This document shows, in pieces, positions 35,801 through 42,361 of a DNA stretch of 46,164 nucleotides. Source of the DNA: Blautia luti (GTDB taxonomy: Bacteria > Bacillota > Clostridia > Lachnospirales > Lachnospiraceae); contig NZ_JAAITI010000026.1 of NCBI RefSeq assembly GCF_013304735.1, positions 1-46,164 of the forward strand. The letters run 5' to 3'. Position 1 is the first letter of the stretch, and the number at the start of each line of letters is the position of its first letter. The notes beneath the pieces are model-generated. The model did not search any database, was not told the DNA's origin, and saw nothing but the letters and a program-made list of their open reading frames with translations. The position numbers and the translations under genes are program-made.

Positions 35801-36388
35801 CTCCGTTTCTTCCGGCTCTTCCAGAGTTTCCGGGGCATCTTCCGGGCTTATGGTCGGGAGGACGGGGTCTGCCTCCGGTTCGTCATCGCCGGTTTCCTGT
35901 TCCTGGCCGCCATTGGATCCGTCTGTTTCTGCTTCCCTTGGTGTCACCGTAATGTTTCTGGCAACCAGATAGGCTTCCCCCGATGCGGGCGTAACAAGAT
36001 ATACGCATTTATAGGTCCCCGCATGGTTATAATCAAATACAGTCCCGTCTTCCATTGCTGCTTTTTTCAGTTCCACATGGTCTCCGTCAGAGAGTTTCAG
36101 TCCTGTAAAATCATTCTGGATATCAAAGGCTTCCCCTTCGGTAACCATAAGCGCAAGTTCCGGATCAGCAACGGTTTCCTCGATCAGTTCCTCCTCGCTT
36201 TTCTCCGTCTGCGTTTCTGTCTGCGTTTCTGTCTGTACCTCGATCTGTGTCTCGCTCTGTGCGGAAACGCCTCCCACCTCAGCGGCGGATACTGCAGAAG
36301 CTCCCGTCTGCAAGAGCGTAGTGCAGCACAGAGCAAAAGCCATCGCACCCGCCATCCATCTTTTCTTCCAGTTTTTTTCCAAGTGCAC
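29864..36388 (-). CDS. giant thioester/Cna-B (SpaA-type) surface adhesin
   Basis: 2174 residues. There is a signal peptide with MAGAMAFALCCTTLL, an acidic linker with ETQTETQTE repeats (about 45-215), and a thioester domain (about 320-470) with AYCMQHSKQ (Cys372) and ETRAMQHYLVDYLYDG (Gln440, the probable bond partner). About 14 tandem SpaA/Cna-B modules follow (typical LKGAVYSVYAG...LGTYTVTETKAPDNY), then a wall-sorting end: NSPKTGD, a membrane helix and YKKKKGN. Cna-B domains form internal Lys-Asn/Asp isopeptides, giving a stiff stalk; the thioester domain can bond covalently to a host or surface amine. The start is GTG with AAAGGAG five bases upstream. It is cargo of the mobile element, paired with sortase B. 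Confidence 0.93.
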   Translation of the reverse strand: MHLEKNWKKRWMAGAMAFALCCTTLLQTGASAVSAAEVGGVSAQSETQIEVQTETQTETQTEKSEEELIEETVADPELALMVTEGEAFDIQNDFTGLKLSDGDHVELKKAAMEDGTVFDYNHAGTYKCVYLVTPASGEAYLVARNITVTPREAETDGSNGGQEQETGDDEPEADPVLPTISPEDAPETLEEPEETEEPEEEEAEEFSDEETEDGSHQVDIVQGNEFNIELDHEDGRYQTGETVNFSGDIPQGSLIAVGTSLVEANQTENTEDLLYAEVSYDEGTNSFSFEMPEDDVALSVLYDQAEGGISTMAASDGDLWDDSTDIEANTYYYYSDGKLHPFDSVMGQGGNDSYKYIRYKAGRKTYTVYAYCMQHSKQSPPSGTTYKNMVELDEGGDDRYLRKAMFYGYGGPGWGGTFNGYNIKSIMEKYGCSSETRAMQHYLVDYLYDGESGFGGSLSTTAKNMLKEIKAALAKMPDPTTMELTPGLSASANGNQSPTFTWKANAAFVITIHLENGVSLVNETTGKTGTGNVSVKGGEKFHLEATTQNIESLKGKYAITSNYPLNFHAMLLKLANSQDIGFGYYTDTLELNLEVDWPDEATVKIIKKDKGSNALLAGAVYGIYADEACTKLIKKMPATNAKGESEVKITKTQDTVYLREISGPSGYVLDTKAYGVKLVVGQTASKNLTDKEQKGALTIYKEGEVLTGATVTEDGVTFAYEKRKLKGAVYSVYAGADIKAADGTLIYKKGALVKDNLVTGDDGSVTLKDLYLGTYTVTETKAPDNYVCKGESKTVELVYAGQTVEVQTVSATFLNERQKATVRVEKQDEETKNPLSGGIYGLYAAEDIKVDGKTVVPKGTLIEKATTGADGKASYKAELPINYSYSIREIQAPELYLRNSEDTYIFTFKFTNDKEEKVNFSHTFTNKRVNATIDLVKEDSETGNSAQGDAVFEGAIYGLYAREDINHPDGRSGVLYKKDEQVATLMTDKEGKASVSNLYLGKYYLKEITPPVGYLLDEEEHDVNCDYEGDQVETVKRNTVSKEDVIKQPFQLIKAADNDKTDADLLKGAGFSAYLISSLTVKDDGSYDFTNATPIVLTEDGKTEMFTDERGYACSIPIPYGRYIVRETTTPHNFMPIDDFIVTVTENSSTPQVWRVLLDDEFKAKLKIVKQDDETKQPVLLANTEFKVYDLDAKKYVEQVTTYPNTVVHKSYFTDENGYLILPESLKCGNYRIEEVSAPDGYTQNTQYVEIKVDKNTAYQMDSVSGDAIITVTYENHPVKGKLVIHKSGETLKSFKKDFVYEETSLEGAEFEIYAAEDIFTPDHQVDEQGNRHVIYAKDTLVKTVTTNKNGEAVIKDLPLGKYRVKETKAPAGFVLNPDNQEVSFIYKDQNTPEIEEKLEFSNERQKVELSVEKQDAETGKALKGATFGLYNKEAISSGDKVVVKADTLLQEITSNEKGKAAFTLDLPLGRYYVKELQAPAGYVSSDEILEFDATYQGQDVKTIKLKSVKKNQPTTVEVTKADITTGTELDGASMSVLDKDGNVIDSWTSVKDSPHVIKRLQVGKTYILREELAPYGYLRATDVEFTISDTAEVQKVKMEDEVPVARLLVNKKGEFLDSVSLLDNAKGMIEHLFNYVTGNLTDVTFNVYAAEAIRAADGVSADYYAADELVGSITTDGNGIAQMDNLPLGRYYIVEKETSHGYVLDNEPRYVDLTYRDQDTPLVTYSADWQNARQRVQVEVLKKEKDSDKVLYGAIFGLYAADDIVSSKGKVLLAKDTLIELKTTDEDGKIQFVADLPVDSRYYIKELAAPDGYVTDQEPQEFTFEYQGSGTSVAEYAFTFEDEQTTVELSKADLTDKKELPGASLKVTDEDGNTVDEWVSKEEAHIIKGLIVGKKYKMTETKPADGYVTAESIEFTVENTKEVQKHQMLDDVTKVEISKKDITDSSEVPGAKLIILDKDGKKVESWTSKDKPHMVEKLPVGEYTLREEQAPDGYLIAEDVKFTVKDTGKVQKVKMKDAHPYGKLVIKKTDSTSKAALSGAEFELREKESGKVVEKLVTDKTGTATSGKIPIATYKNGKVEKTVEYILVETKAPNGYELSSKKEEIRFEYKDGKTKVIEIVKEIKNTKSPSGSTPTGNSPKTGDSTNIWLPILLAVLSACGIGGVIWYKKKKGN

Positions 36389-36485
36389 GTTCTCCTTTCA
36401 TGATCGCTTTTTTCCCTGCAGTTTTCTTTTGGTCCGTCTCTTATCTGCATCGCTTTCTCCTTTCTTCCGGCTTTTTCAGCCAGAT

Positions 36486-36516
36486 AAAAAGGAAACTGAA
36501 AAAAATTCCAGTTTCC
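36486..36516 (-). terminator. intrinsic terminator after the CHC2/DUF3854 gene
   Basis: GGAAACTG (36491-36498) and CAGTTTCC (36509-36516) form an 8-bp stem followed by TTTTT on the minus strand. The adhesin transcript must start between here and 36388. Confidence 0.8.
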
Positions 36517-36537
36517 CTTTTATCTGACCAAACCATT

Positions 36538-37803
36538 TTATGCCGTCTTTCTGTTTCCTTTTTCCTCTTTTCGAAGGATCCAGTCATCCACGCCTTTGTA
36601 GTGTTCCATCCAGGTACCGGATGCATCGGTATCCCAGGTGACTCTTTTGCAGGATACGTTCAGTTCCTCACAGATCTCATATAGTTTTATACAGCCTTTT
36701 CGGATCATGTCCCGCTTTCTGCGCTTTCTGGGGCATTCTCCATGATACAGATAAATTCCATGTTCACATTGCCGGCACGCACTTTTTTCATCGTGCTTAC
36801 AGGACAATTCCATCATTTTATCCATGTCGTAACATTCGTAAACTCTTTTTAACCCCTGCTCTTTCAGTTTTCGCAAGACAGTTTCCAGTCCTTTATGATT
36901 GGAAACTCCAGGGACTCCGATATAAGGATTTCCTGTACACATCCATGCGATCTCTGCCTTTAAGATCCCTTCCGTTACGTAAACCGTGCCATCCTTTATT
37001 TCCCCAAACATTCCTGCCGGGCTGCCGCTTGATGTGCCTTTTTCTAAGCCGCTGCTGGTAAACCAGAGGTACTTCCGTTCTTTTAAAGGAACATCCAGCC
37101 GGATCTGGAATCCTATGATCCGTTCCTTCCCATCCCGGACCGGGCAAAGATACCCGTTATTCTTCCTATAAAAAGCAGCTTCCCAGTCACCATCCCGGTT
37201 GATGAAAAATCCAGGAATCCCATCCAGGCGAAATTCCTTTTTTAAGAGCTTTCTGGCAATGGCCACGGAATTCTCCTCATCCGTACTTAAAAAACCTCGT
37301 TCTTCCATCTGTCTGACCTCATTTAACGTCAGCCCACGCAGGAGAAGGTTCCTCCGGTGTGTTTCCTTAAGCTTAAGAAAAGTGAGCATTTCCTTATATA
37401 CATGGTCCCGGTAATCCCATTCCTCTTCCGTAAGGGAAATGCGTTTCTTTTTAGGAACGATAGAAGCGAACCCATTTCGTGTCGTGGACTGCTGCCTTTT
37501 ATCCGTTCCAGAAAAAGAAAATGCCTGCTTTATCTCCCGGTAGGCTTCTTTATACCGGTTTCTCCCGTAAATGCCGGATAGTTCCGCATACAGTGTCAGC
37601 ATGTTTCCGGATGCTCCGCAATGATAGCAATGGTAAACATTTTTCAGTTCTCCATTTTTGCGGATGCAAAAACTGCATTTTCCTCTTAAATCCCCGCAAA
37701 AAGGACATTCCACCGGAAATTCGTCCTGGTAAGAATCACTCAGTCTTCGGATTGATAAAAGATCTGCTACTTCTGCGATCGTAAACGATTCTCTGGCATA
37801 CAT
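36538..37803 (-). CDS. CHC2 zinc-finger / DUF3854 primase-like protein
   Basis: A 421-residue DNA-replication-type protein. The N-terminal zinc finger is CPFCGD...CSF and YHCYHCGASGNML (about 33-67), the CHC2 type of DnaG primases. A middle region binds unknown partners, and a DUF3854 (toprim-like) domain has VYVTEGILKAEIA and NPYIGVPGVSNH (about 270-300). A Cys cluster in CKHDEKSACRQCEHG follows. The adenylate/toprim acidic residues are only partly conserved. In conjugative elements such proteins are thought to prime the transferred strand. It is followed by the adhesin operon. Confidence 0.88.
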   Translation of the reverse strand: MYARESFTIAEVADLLSIRRLSDSYQDEFPVECPFCGDLRGKCSFCIRKNGELKNVYHCYHCGASGNMLTLYAELSGIYGRNRYKEAYREIKQAFSFSGTDKRQQSTTRNGFASIVPKKKRISLTEEEWDYRDHVYKEMLTFLKLKETHRRNLLLRGLTLNEVRQMEERGFLSTDEENSVAIARKLLKKEFRLDGIPGFFINRDGDWEAAFYRKNNGYLCPVRDGKERIIGFQIRLDVPLKERKYLWFTSSGLEKGTSSGSPAGMFGEIKDGTVYVTEGILKAEIAWMCTGNPYIGVPGVSNHKGLETVLRKLKEQGLKRVYECYDMDKMMELSCKHDEKSACRQCEHGIYLYHGECPRKRRKRDMIRKGCIKLYEICEELNVSCKRVTWDTDASGTWMEHYKGVDDWILRKEEKGNRKTA

Positions 37804-37822
37804 GCCTTCCTCCTTTTCATAA

Positions 37823-37846
37823 AAGATGGCCCCGTTCCCGGAGCCA
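37823..37846 (-). terminator. candidate terminator after the ERF gene
   Basis: GGCTCC-GGGAAC-GGGGCC with ATCTTTTAT after it on the minus strand. It is a short strong stem with a poor T-run. Confidence 0.55.
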
Positions 37847-37867
37847 CCTCAAACTATTTCTCTGTTT

Positions 37868-39028
37868 TCAGGCTGCTTTTTGCATTTCCTTTTCATGATC
37901 CAAAAGAATCTTCGCAGCTTTCTGTATTTCCTGATTCTGGCCTTTGTAACGCTGTACCAGCCATTTGATCGTCTGGTAACCTCTGGCATCCTGCATCATT
38001 TCCCCAAGAGGGGTCCCGGCATAGACACCAAAATTGCAGATAACCTTTCCTGCCCATTTCACTTCATCCTCTGCATCCTCTTCGTGAGCCATATCCTCCA
38101 ACACTTCCTCTGCAGTCTCTTCTGGTGTTTCTTCCTCTTCTTCTGCATCAAAAGAAATCTCATCATCTTCATCAAATGGAACTTCATCCGTTTCTTCTAC
38201 TGCACGGAAACCGTCTGCATCCGTCTCGGCAGTAATTTCCTCATCTACGGAGATTTCCTCGGTCTGAACCGGATCTTCCGCTTTGGTTTCTTCAGCGGAA
38301 AATTCTTCCAGTCCGCTTTCACTTTCTTCCATTCCAAAAGTCATCTGTCCAGGAAGGTTTTCTTCTGTATCCGTCACTGCATATTCCACTTTTACAGTAC
38401 CTTCTGATATGGCATTTCCATCACGCAGTTTTTTACGGTCCGTTTTCTTTTCCCTGACCGGTTCCGTTTGCTCCTGCTTTGCTGCGGTTTCTTTTCTTTC
38501 TGCCTTTTCCTGTTTCTTTTTCGGTTTTTCCGGTTTTACGGAAGCTTCCTGCTTCGGCATTTCTTCTTTTTCCGTCCCACGCATGTCCGGATCGTCTATT
38601 CCGGATGCCTGCATGATGTTGAATTTATTTAAGAAATAATACTTCAGGCCATACGTCCATGCCGCACCTTTTGCTTTATCCGGTGCTTCATTGGTTCCAA
38701 TGACATGCAAAAAGCTCCGTACCTTGTCTCCCGGACGGTCTGCATTGGTCCAGCACAGCTCCAGGTCAGCCTCATATCTCCAGAGTGCTCCCATTTCCTT
38801 TAAAAACACGGAATTGCCCTGTTCGTCCATCTGTGTCGGCCTTTCACTTAAGATGTCAAAATCGACCCCGTATTTATTAAGGGCCGGTGTCAGGCATTCA
38901 TAGATATCATCCAGTTTTACAAAATCATAAGTAACGTCCTCACTGTACCTTTTGCGGATCAGCTTCGGCACTTTCTTCCGGATCCTGATCATCTTCTGGT
39001 TCAGATTCATGTAATTGTATTTACCCAT
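37868..39028 (-). CDS. erf: ERF-family single-strand annealing protein with extra C-terminal domain
   Basis: 386 residues. The N-terminal ERF domain (about 1-155) has NLNQKMIRIRKKVPKL, then YDFVKLDDIYECLTPALNKYG and DKAKGAAWTYGLKYYFLNKF followed by DDPD, all ERF hallmarks. Phage and element ERF proteins anneal complementary single strands. A very acidic, disordered linker follows (about 160-320). The last 55 residues (FGVYAGTPLGEMMQDARGYQ, then AAKILLDHEKE) resemble the small domain seen at the end of exonuclease-X-like proteins. The start is ATG behind AGGAGG. Confidence 0.88.
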   Translation of the reverse strand: MGKYNYMNLNQKMIRIRKKVPKLIRKRYSEDVTYDFVKLDDIYECLTPALNKYGVDFDILSERPTQMDEQGNSVFLKEMGALWRYEADLELCWTNADRPGDKVRSFLHVIGTNEAPDKAKGAAWTYGLKYYFLNKFNIMQASGIDDPDMRGTEKEEMPKQEASVKPEKPKKKQEKAERKETAAKQEQTEPVREKKTDRKKLRDGNAISEGTVKVEYAVTDTEENLPGQMTFGMEESESGLEEFSAEETKAEDPVQTEEISVDEEITAETDADGFRAVEETDEVPFDEDDEISFDAEEEEETPEETAEEVLEDMAHEEDAEDEVKWAGKVICNFGVYAGTPLGEMMQDARGYQTIKWLVQRYKGQNQEIQKAAKILLDHEKEMQKAA

Positions 39029-39064
39029 ATTATTCGTTTCCTCCTGATTTTTTCATTTTTTATA

Positions 39065-39778
39065 CTAAGCAGAACGCGGAAGGCTTGCCTCCGGCCCTGT
39101 CCCAGTCTTATTTAACATTTCTTCCATTTCCTCCCGGATACATCCGATACAGATCTTCTTTTTTGAGATCTCCGGAAGTTTTTCAAGCAGCCACTTCTGG
39201 GCGAAAAGCTCTGCTGCCCGCTGTGGGTTGCTTAAATATTCCAAAAACATCCAGTCAGAAAATTCCCACTTCATATCCGCAAAATGAAACTGCGGCTGAT
39301 AGATCAGATCCTCCGGCCGCTTTCCTTTTTTAATAAAACGGTCTGCATTTAGCTGGATATAAACCCTGCTGATTTCCGGGATCATCTGTGCAGCTGCATA
39401 CCCGCCTTTTAACAAAAGTTCATCCCATTGTTCCCGGATAAGTTTCTTTCCAATGCGGCTTATCTGTGTTTCCAGTTTCGGGATCAGATCCTCACGCACA
39501 GGAAAACCAAAATCATCCGGTATCCCGATCGGCTTCAGAAAAAGATCTTCTGCTTCATAAAGGGAATACTCCGGCATGTGGATCACGGCACACCAGTTCC
39601 GGTCTGTTTTTCTGTTTTCCTTTAAACAGTCAAAGAAAAAGAAACAGTTTCCATATCTTGCCTTTATAAACAGCTGTCCGGAAAATTCTTTTACTTCACA
39701 ATCCGGCGATTTCAGCCATGCGATCAGTTTTTCTGCCTCCCTGCTCTCTTTTAACCAGTCCGGAAGTTTTCTATCCAT
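39065..39778 (-). CDS. conserved-looking element protein, function unknown
   Basis: A 237-residue soluble protein starting MDRKLPDWLKESREAEKL. It contains an alpha/beta N-terminal half (LFIKARYGNCFFFFDCLKEN) and a helical C-terminal half; two Cys near the end (KICIGCIREEM) could bind a metal. The ATG at 39778 has GGAGG upstream, with a GTG one codon earlier. It lies between the ERF gene and the 39795 gene in a tight row. I do not recognise a family. Confidence 0.65.
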   Translation of the reverse strand: MDRKLPDWLKESREAEKLIAWLKSPDCEVKEFSGQLFIKARYGNCFFFFDCLKENRKTDRNWCAVIHMPEYSLYEAEDLFLKPIGIPDDFGFPVREDLIPKLETQISRIGKKLIREQWDELLLKGGYAAAQMIPEISRVYIQLNADRFIKKGKRPEDLIYQPQFHFADMKWEFSDWMFLEYLSNPQRAAELFAQKWLLEKLPEISKKKICIGCIREEMEEMLNKTGTGPEASLPRSA

Positions 39779-39794
39779 CACATACCTCCGTAAT

Positions 39795-40313
39795 TTAGAT
39801 ATATGGCAGGGAATACCTGGAATACACTATCTTTGCCCGTTTTAAAAATGCAGAGCCTTTTTCTGCTTTTGCAAACCATTCCACAAAAAACCGTGTCAGG
39901 TTCTGCTGCAGTGTCCGGTGGGTATCAAGGGCATAATCCACAAATTCCCCATATCCGTCCATACTTCCTGCAAGCAGGTAGCAGGTAAACATTTTTGCCA
40001 TCTGCTCTTCATCTGAAGGATTGATCTCCATTTCCTCTGCACCTTCATACACCAGGCGCACCCTTTCTGGCTGTTCCTTTACATGCAGACACAGATCATC
40101 GGCCATCAGTTTCGATGCTTCGTTTCGAAGGTCGTAATATCTGACCTCTGAAAGACCTTTTAGCCAGGCAAACCCAAGATAAGTGTAATTGTCTTTTATT
40201 TCCTGCTGCTCTTTTGCCATGGACTCCATAAATTTTTTGTGTCCGGTGGGATGGCAGTTCAAGTATTCATCTACCAGCAGCCTTGCCACATCTTTTCCAT
40301 TCGTAACCTTCAT
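39795..40313 (-). CDS. conserved-looking element protein, function unknown
   Basis: 172 residues, mostly helical: VARLLVDEYLNCHPTGHKKF, then KGLSEVRYYDLRNEASKLM and AEKGSAFLKRAKIVYSRYSL at the end. It is acidic, without membrane segments. It sits 16 bases from the next gene, so is co-transcribed. No family is recognised; it may take part in replication or transfer. Confidence 0.6.
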   Translation of the reverse strand: MKVTNGKDVARLLVDEYLNCHPTGHKKFMESMAKEQQEIKDNYTYLGFAWLKGLSEVRYYDLRNEASKLMADDLCLHVKEQPERVRLVYEGAEEMEINPSDEEQMAKMFTCYLLAGSMDGYGEFVDYALDTHRTLQQNLTRFFVEWFAKAEKGSAFLKRAKIVYSRYSLPYI

Positions 40314-40327
40314 GTTTTCCTCCCATC

Positions 40328-40351
40328 AAAAAAAGACAGTCCATGCTGTCT
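40328..40351 (-). terminator. intrinsic terminator after the DUF932-like gene
   Basis: AGACAGCATGGACTGTCT followed by seven T on the minus strand. Confidence 0.8.
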
Positions 40352-40369
40352 CCATTCTTTTAAATCCTG

Positions 40370-41482
40370 TTAGTATTTTACAGTGCCAGGAATATCATAT
40401 TCATGCCAGCGTTTTGACACACAGCCGGCAATTTTTTCTTCCAGAGCTAAAAGTCCTCTCTCATTCGTCTTTTCCTGCCTTGCAATGGTAATGGATTCAC
40501 AGATCCCGCAGTAGATCTCGTATGCGCTGCATGGCTCATCCCCAGTAGTAGCCTTAAACTGCTCCACGGTTTCTGCAAGCAGTTTTTTGCCAAATCCTGC
40601 CTGCTTCATGATCCCTGCCATGGCATTTGCCGGATGCTCGATCCAGATATCACACAGCCGCATGACCCCTTTTAAGACTTCCCGGTAGTAATCGAAGATC
40701 GACTCTATGTTTTCCGTGAAATCTTCCATTCCTTTACAGTTTTTGTGCGTAACCTTCAGGGCATTGCCAAGGATCACATTTCTTGTCGGCTCCTGCAGGG
40801 AATAAAAAATATTCGCTCCGGACACACCAACGTCTGACGTAGTGATCCGTACAACTGCTTTTATGTCCTTATCAGTCTTTCTTCCATAATTCTGCATCAG
40901 TTCCTTATAAACATCTGTAAGTTTCGTATCTTCCAGCTGCCAGGACGCCGTAACAGAATAATGATCTGCATAGCCGTTTAAAAACGTTGCCTTCTCATAG
41001 TCCCCATGGATATATGCCGAGGTAACCATGTACATATCCGGCATGGATATGATGGCATAATCTTTTTCATCACCAGACAGGACTGCCCTTACTTTTCCTT
41101 CACAGAAACGGATCAGTGCTCTTCCTCTTGCAACCTTCAGGCATTTATTCAAGATCTCTGCCAGTGTTTTCTTATCGACATCTGCCAGGGCTTTGCCATC
41201 AATCCTGGCCCGTCCTTTCAACGATTTGATTGCTGAATTTCCTATATAACAGATCCTCTCGGGCAGGATAAGAACCAGCCTGGAATGAGATAAGGTATCT
41301 TTTTCCAGTGCTTCCAGGGAAATGCCCGGAACCTCTGTACAGGTTTCCTCTCCTGCAGCTGCCACCTTTAATTTCTTACTGGTGACCCGGATCCATTCTG
41401 CCCGGCTGTCTATCTCTTCCAGACACTCGCACAGTTCCTTTTCTGTCCGGAACTCCTTATAAAAGTCATCTTTATAATACAT
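40370..41482 (-). CDS. DUF932-like element protein
   Basis: 370 residues. The middle, with GRALIRFCEGKVRAVLS, then DYAIISMPDMYMVTSAY and SVTASWQLEDTK, has the look of DUF932/phage-plasmid-like proteins; the second half has TTSDVGVSGANIFYSL and helices. Such proteins occur in conjugative elements and plasmids, role unknown. It is followed by a terminator, and preceded at 18 bases by the 43-residue micro-ORF. The family assignment is tentative. Confidence 0.6.
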   Translation of the reverse strand: MYYKDDFYKEFRTEKELCECLEEIDSRAEWIRVTSKKLKVAAAGEETCTEVPGISLEALEKDTLSHSRLVLILPERICYIGNSAIKSLKGRARIDGKALADVDKKTLAEILNKCLKVARGRALIRFCEGKVRAVLSGDEKDYAIISMPDMYMVTSAYIHGDYEKATFLNGYADHYSVTASWQLEDTKLTDVYKELMQNYGRKTDKDIKAVVRITTSDVGVSGANIFYSLQEPTRNVILGNALKVTHKNCKGMEDFTENIESIFDYYREVLKGVMRLCDIWIEHPANAMAGIMKQAGFGKKLLAETVEQFKATTGDEPCSAYEIYCGICESITIARQEKTNERGLLALEEKIAGCVSKRWHEYDIPGTVKY

Positions 41483-41500
41483 AATGTCCGCCTTTCCACG

Positions 41501-41632
41501 CTAGCTGAAAATCCGGACTTCAACAGCCTGTATCTTTCCATCTTCGATGCAAAATACATAGCCGTCTTCTGCCATCTCCATAAGCATTCCAATTTCCAGT
41601 GCATTTGCGTTTTCCCATTTAATTGTCTCCAT
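41501..41632 (-). CDS. 43-residue acidic micro-protein
   Basis: A short ORF with a strong ribosome site (AGGAGGG, 6 bases before the ATG). It begins METIKWENANALEIG and ends QAVEVRIFS; acidic and without membrane segments. It is tightly placed between the 23-residue micro-ORF and the DUF932-like gene. It is probably a real element gene; no family is recognised. Confidence 0.65.
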   Translation of the reverse strand: METIKWENANALEIGMLMEMAEDGYVFCIEDGKIQAVEVRIFS

Positions 41633-41649
41633 AATCGACCCTCCTGATT

Positions 41650-41721
41650 TTACAATGTGTTTTCTTTTTTTGATGTTCTTAAGGTATTTCTTTTTGCAGT
41701 TTCTTTAACTGACAGTTTCAT
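41650..41721 (-). CDS. 23-residue basic micro-ORF
   Basis: GAAAGGAGGAGCACGA precedes an ATG; the peptide begins MKLSVKETAKRNTLR and ends KKENTL. It is Lys-rich and soluble, first after the leader region 41722-41950. It may be a leader peptide or micro-protein. Confidence 0.5.
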   Translation of the reverse strand: MKLSVKETAKRNTLRTSKKENTL

Positions 41722-41839
41722 TCGTGCTCCTCCTTTCTGCTTTTTATGCAATAAAAAAAGACACAAAAAGAATCTTCTTTCCTTCTTGCATCTTCCTTAT
41801 ATTTTGCATATCCATTTTTTCTCATTAAGGGCAAGACCG

Positions 41840-41870
41840 CCCCAAAGTGTTTCTTCCGGAATGTCCGGAA
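41840..41870. other. CCCCAAAGTG motif plus hairpin (oriT-like candidate)
   Basis: CCCCAAAGTG (41840-41849) is followed by TTCCGG-AATGT-CCGGAA (41854-41870), with ATGTCC inside the hairpin. It parallels the site at 178-210. It lies in a 390-base gene-free stretch within the conjugative-element block. Confidence 0.3.
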
Positions 41871-41883
41871 CTAAAGAATAACC

Positions 41884-41950
41884 ACAGTCTTTTATAGACT
41901 GTTAAATTATTTTTCATTTAAAGACTACCACAACATTTTGTGGTTGTCAA
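41884..41950 (-). promoter_or_regulatory. candidate regulated promoter with two dyads
   Basis: TTGACA (41945-41950), 17-base spacer and a weak -10 TAGTCT (41922-41927) on the minus strand. The spacer is filled by the dyad ACCACAA-CATT-TTGTGGT (41927-41944). A second dyad, ACAGTCT-TTTAT-AGACTGT (41884-41902), lies just downstream of the likely start. A repressor at either site would control the micro-ORF/DUF932-like operon. Confidence 0.5.
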
Positions 41951-42040
41951 TTAATTTTAACTATATATTGTGTTATTGCGTGAGTTATCTTTATTATTCT
42001 GCTACATGTTGTGACAGGCGGCATGATACCGCCTGTCTTT
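41938..42040 (+). ncRNA. candidate small RNA unit, plus strand
   Basis: A plus-strand promoter candidate TTGTGG (41938-41943), 18-base spacer, TATATA (41962-41967), and 45 bases later a strong terminator: GACAGGCGG-N7-CCGCCTGTC then TTTT (42013-42041). No ORF lies between, so a transcript of about 65 bases is predicted. The promoter overlaps the dyad of the divergent minus-strand promoter. Confidence 0.4.
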
Positions 42041-42108
42041 TCATCCGTCTGCATAAATGCATGTATCTGAGGGGAATAGGTAATCTGTACATGCACTATG
42101 AAAACGTC

Positions 42109-42336
42109 TTACTCAGCGTTTGGATCCGCCGGGGAAATATTTTTGGCAAGGCTTCGCCCGTTGGCATCCGTCCCTGCTTCAAAAAGGACCGGCTGGCCAC
42201 CGCTTAATTTCCGGTATCCATCCATCTGGATCTCCGAAAAGTGGGCGAAATAATCAATCCCGTCTTCACCGGTGATAAAACCGTATCCTTTCTGTGCGCT
42301 GAACCATTTCACGGTTCCCTGTAGTGTTTCTGACAT
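42109..42336 (-). CDS. csp: cold-shock-domain protein
   Basis: A 75-residue single-strand nucleic-acid-binding protein: [19 protein letters not shown] (RNP1, KGYGFI) and [16 protein letters not shown] (RNP2-like), ending in [16 protein letters not shown]. Csp proteins act as RNA chaperones. This one is part of the element, where it may aid single-strand transfer or mRNA folding. AAGGAGAGAAGG precedes the ATG. The 5' leader (42337-42449) holds two hairpins. Confidence 0.92.
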   Translation of the reverse strand: MSETLQGTVKWFSAQKGYGFITGEDGIDYFAHFSEIQMDGYRKLSGGQPVLFEAGTDANGRSLAKNISPADPNAE

Positions 42337-42361
42337 ATCCTTCTCTCCTTTGCTGTATTTC

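Noticed and set aside
35693..36403. Long plus-strand ORF opposite the adhesin start
   Set aside because: A mirror of the repetitive adhesin coding strand; no promoter or ribosome site and no domain.
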